A DNA stretch of 62,327 nt, from the NCBI RefSeq assembly GCF_013404595.1, contig NZ_JABVAX010000017.1:1-62327 (forward strand), read 5' to 3'. Shown here piece by piece: positions 60,253 to 62,327 of this stretch. Under the pieces are notes generated by a model. That model worked only from the letters and a program-made list of their open reading frames with translations, ran no database searches and had not been told where the DNA came from. The position numbers were made by a program, and so were the translations under genes. Source of the stretch: Jannaschia marina (GTDB lineage Bacteria; Pseudomonadota; Alphaproteobacteria; Rhodobacterales; Rhodobacteraceae). Position 1 is the stretch's first letter, and each line of letters opens with the position of its first letter.

Positions 60253-60812
60253 GTCCCTGCAGCGAGGGCACGCTGTATCGTGCTGCGATTCACACCGAGA
60301 ATTTCCGCCATACCAGATACGGTCTCGCGCTTCGCCTCAATGGCCTGCCTCGCGTGCGCGATCTGCGCAGGCGTCAGCGCCGGCGGACGGCCGAGCCGCT
60401 TCCCGCGCTTCTTCGCAGCGCGCAGGCCGGCCTTCGTCCTCTCCTGGATCAGGTCTCGCTCGAACTCGGCCAATGCCCCCATGATGTGGAATACCAGCCG
60501 ACCTCCCGCCGTCGTCGTGTCTATCCCATCCGTCAGACTGCGGAACTCGATCCCGCGTTCGCCGAACAGCTTCAGGAGGTGAACGAGGTCCGCGATGGAC
60601 CGCCCTACCCTGTCGAGCTTCCAGACGACGAGATGATCTCCCTGCCCCAGAAGCTCAAGCGCCTCGGCAAAGCCAGTCCGACTCTGAGCCACCGTAGTCC
60701 CGCTTTGGGCTTGGTCAGTGATGATCCGATCGCACCCGGCCTCGGTCAGCGCCTCGATTTGGAGATCGAGGTTCTGGTCCTCCGTGGACACCCGTGCGTA
60801 GCCGATTTTCAT
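60249..60812 (-). CDS. Serine recombinase (resolvase/invertase family)
   Basis: A 187-residue resolvase. The catalytic serine is in GYARVSTEDQNLDLQ (Ser9), with DRIITDQAQSGTTVAQSRTGF, the Arg-rich active region VVWKLDRVGRSIADLV, and the E-helix FHIMGALAEFERDLIQERTKAGL. The C-terminal HTH is LGRPPALTPAQIAHARQAIEAKRETVSGMAEILGVNRSTIQRAL. It is coupled to the ABC-3C effector downstream. An 11-bp inverted repeat (60831-60898) lies just upstream and could be its recombination site. Confidence 0.93.
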   Translation of the reverse strand: MKIGYARVSTEDQNLDLQIEALTEAGCDRIITDQAQSGTTVAQSRTGFAEALELLGQGDHLVVWKLDRVGRSIADLVHLLKLFGERGIEFRSLTDGIDTTTAGGRLVFHIMGALAEFERDLIQERTKAGLRAAKKRGKRLGRPPALTPAQIAHARQAIEAKRETVSGMAEILGVNRSTIQRALAAGT

Positions 60813-60830
60813 GAGAGCGTTGTGCATGAG

Positions 60831-60898
60831 GTTTTTGCGGCAGTCCACCGGAAAGGAATTCAGTGACTTGGCGTCAGGGCTCGAACCGCCGCAAAAAC
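60831..60898. repeat. Inverted repeat upstream of the recombinase (possible res/crossover site)
   Basis: GTTTTTGCGGC (60831-60841) and its exact complement GCCGCAAAAAC (60888-60898) flank 46 bases. The repeat lies in the promoter region of the recombinase-ABC-3C operon, where resolvases normally bind. Site function is inferred only from position and symmetry. Confidence 0.45.
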
Positions 60899-60984
60899 GT
60901 TCCTTTACGCCATGAACGGAGTTACGAAACCGTGGGCACCCGGCCGATAATGCGCATGGGGCATTCAGACGGGAGCATAGCTGC

Positions 60985-62100
60985 ATGATTGATCGCGCGT
61001 GGTGGGACCACCTGGCACCGAAGGCCATGGGTGGCCTGCGCGGCGATGTGCAGGCCATGATCCGTCGCGAGGCCGCGCATGTGCTCGGTTCCGGTTGGCT
61101 CGAGACCGCCCGCAAGCCGAACGGCCTCGTGCGTTTGAGGATCGGCGACGCTCTCCCGATCCTCCATGTCGTGTTTCTTGGCCGGGAACGCATCTTCGTC
61201 GCCCCGCCGCGGCGGTGCGAAGCGGAGCACCGAACCGTGCGGCGCGAGGCGGACATGGCCTCCGGCCGCCCCATTGGAGAAAACGAGATCGCGGTTCAGC
61301 CCCTGATCCAAGTCGATCTTGTCACCGACCCGGTGCTTGTCGAGGCCGGCCTTGCCGGCCGCACCGCCATCGACGAGAGCAAGGTTTCCCAGCCCAGTCA
61401 GATCTTCTGCTGCCCCGCGCACCTTCTGCTTCGGCCGCAGGGCTACCCCAAGAAGAGCTTCGTGCTCTACCAGCACATCTTCGGGTCTGGCTCGACCTAT
61501 CCCGACCAGGGCTGGTTCTATGTGGGGATCACGACGCGAAGCTGGCAGAAGAGGTGGGCCGAACATCGGCGCGCGATCGAGTCCGGCAGCCCTCTTCTCT
61601 TTCACAGGAAGTTTCGGGAGGAGATGCAGGCTGGGGCGGTCACCTACGTGAATCACAAGATCATGGGCGTGACCGATGATCTGGAGGCGCTCTACGAGGC
61701 CGAGAAATTCCTCGTCGAGGGGCACTGGCACGATGGCCGCAGGCTCAACATGGTCCCGGGAGGGAAGTCTGCCCTGCGATACATGCGCCAGCACGGCATG
61801 ATCACACCCGGGGTCGTGCCGATGCCGGACGAGCGCGACAGGGTCCTGCAGGAATGGATGGAGGCACATCCCCGCAAGGGCATGCCGGCGCCATGGATCT
61901 CGGAGAAGTGGGCGGACAACGACTGGCCCGTTGCCCAGATCTGCGGTCGGGAAGACCGCCTGTCGGTGAAGCAGGTGAGAGCGATCCGCAGTCTGGCCGA
62001 GAGCCACGGCGCAGAGGAGATCGCCCGGCGCATTGGGGCGCGCAACGTGGCGCAGGTCGAGCGGGTGATCTTGGGGCAGACCTACTCGCGGGTGGAGTAG
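60985..62100 (+). CDS. GIY-YIG nuclease-domain protein
   Basis: A 371-residue protein. Residues about 168-230 hold the GIY-YIG-like core: GWFYVGITTRSWQKRWAEHRRAIESGSPLLFHRKFREEM (the Y-V-G-I-T and R-W-x-x-H pattern) and LYEAEKFLVE with a candidate catalytic Glu. The N-terminal ~160 residues have SKVSQPSQIF but no family match; the C-terminus has an HTH-like IRSLAESHGAEEIARRIGARNVAQVERVILG. Codon use is high-GC like the host. It begins about 170 bases from the recombinase start. Confidence 0.7.
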   Translation: MIDRAWWDHLAPKAMGGLRGDVQAMIRREAAHVLGSGWLETARKPNGLVRLRIGDALPILHVVFLGRERIFVAPPRRCEAEHRTVRREADMASGRPIGENEIAVQPLIQVDLVTDPVLVEAGLAGRTAIDESKVSQPSQIFCCPAHLLLRPQGYPKKSFVLYQHIFGSGSTYPDQGWFYVGITTRSWQKRWAEHRRAIESGSPLLFHRKFREEMQAGAVTYVNHKIMGVTDDLEALYEAEKFLVEGHWHDGRRLNMVPGGKSALRYMRQHGMITPGVVPMPDERDRVLQEWMEAHPRKGMPAPWISEKWADNDWPVAQICGREDRLSVKQVRAIRSLAESHGAEEIARRIGARNVAQVERVILGQTYSRVE

Positions 62101-62208
62101 GCGGCGCAGGGCTCGCCAATGGCCGGGTCTGCGGCGAGCCAGGGGGCGTGGTGCCTTATATAATCATCTCATTGCGGCGAAAGAGACTGAGCATGTTCTA
62201 TCGCTGTC
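62101..62208. other. Non-coding stretch between GIY-YIG gene and IS terminus
   Basis: About 108 bases with no gene. A CGCC/GGCG-type hairpin (CTCGCC...GGCGAG, about 62110-62136) directly follows the GIY-YIG gene, without a T-run. The IS terminus starts at 62209. Confidence 0.5.
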
Positions 62209-62327
62209 TGAGGTGCTCCCCGATCCTTGGACAGGATCTGGCGTTTTCTAAGCTACTCTCTGGGCCTCCTGGTCGGGTTGCATGATCGTCGTGCCGGCGC
62301 GGTAGACCACGTCCGGTGGTTGTCCGT
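62209..62327 (-). mobile_element. Right end of the IS3-family element (right window edge, inverted)
   Basis: Exact reverse complement of 2-120, beginning TGAGGTGCTCCCC at 62209. Both copies point their right termini into the window. The flanking bases differ (TAGACA on the left, GCTGTC on the right), so they are insertions at unrelated sites. Confidence 0.8.
62248..62327 (-). CDS. IS3-family transposase OrfB, C-terminal fragment (partial)
   Basis: Mirror copy of the fragment at 1-81: the same tail ending QPDQEAQRVA and stopping at 62248-62250. It runs off the right edge of the window. Confidence 0.65.
   Translation of the reverse strand, partial: GQPPDVVYRAGTTIMQPDQEAQRVA

Noticed and set aside
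49836..60812. CRISPR-associated transposon
   Set aside because: No Cas gene, repeat array or guide-like sequence was seen anywhere; TniQ is large like TnsD rather than the short Cascade-associated type.
60842..60887. tRNA-like GGTTCGAGCC upstream of the recombinase
   Set aside because: No acceptor, D or anticodon stems accompany it, so it is not a tRNA gene or a clear attachment remnant.

Overview
The window looks like a chromosomal stretch of a marine alphaproteobacterium of the Rhodobacteraceae (Roseobacter group). The evidence is high GC by eye, a GapR (DUF2312) homologue, a PleD/DUF3572 pair, an HpsN-type sulfopropanediol dehydrogenase, TRAP transporters, a PreT/PreA pyrimidine pathway and dense ATGA/GTGA-coupled operons. 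Both edges carry the same 119-120 bp sequence in opposite orientation: the last codons and right terminus of an IS3-family element. The window is therefore probably bounded by two copies of one insertion sequence, as expected of a contig broken at repeats.

Layout. 0.4-11 kb: tRNA-Thr(TGT), a sulfotransferase-like protein, GapR, a fasciclin protein, an orphan sugar-type ABC ATPase divergent from a SnoaL-like protein, an aminoglycoside-phosphotransferase-like protein divergent from an acyl-CoA dehydrogenase, a VOC protein and malic enzyme (MaeB). 11-20 kb: a DMT transporter, HpsN, a NUDIX/DUF983 pair, an EF-hand gene next to an ECF sigma/membrane protein/ZraP-like operon, PleD, DUF3572 and a YejA-like binding protein. 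20-25 kb: a candidate small RNA, then a coupled 3-hydroxybutyrate dehydrogenase/pentapeptide/AhpD-like/patatin operon. 24.9-30.5 kb: unsaturated-uronate catabolism (kdgF-kduI-kduD) with a GntR regulator and a TRAP transporter; both arms carry an identical 13-bp putative operator.

30.5-48.8 kb: a reductive pyrimidine catabolism region. preT, an Fpg/Nei-family glycosylase and preA sit on one side. A RutR-like regulator, an amidohydrolase (beta-ureidopropionase type), four tiny lipoprotein or secreted genes, dihydropyrimidinase, a NYN-domain gene and a complete NMT1/ThiY-type ABC transporter sit on the other. Two sites with 7-4-7 dyad architecture, resembling the RutR operator, lie before preT and before the amidohydrolase. 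A polyamine pair (carboxynorspermidine dehydrogenase/decarboxylase) and an unusual protein with an aerolysin/ETX-like C-terminal region lie between the two halves.

48.8-61 kb: a genomic island. It has candidate transposon-end repeats, a frameshifted HAD pseudogene, a Tn7-like tniQ-tnsC-tnsB-tnsA block with its own regulator, and a defence-like operon in which a serine recombinase is translationally coupled to a three-component ABC (ABC-3C) system: nuclease-like effector, MC6-type middle component and DUF2326 ATPase. A GIY-YIG protein follows, then the second IS terminus.
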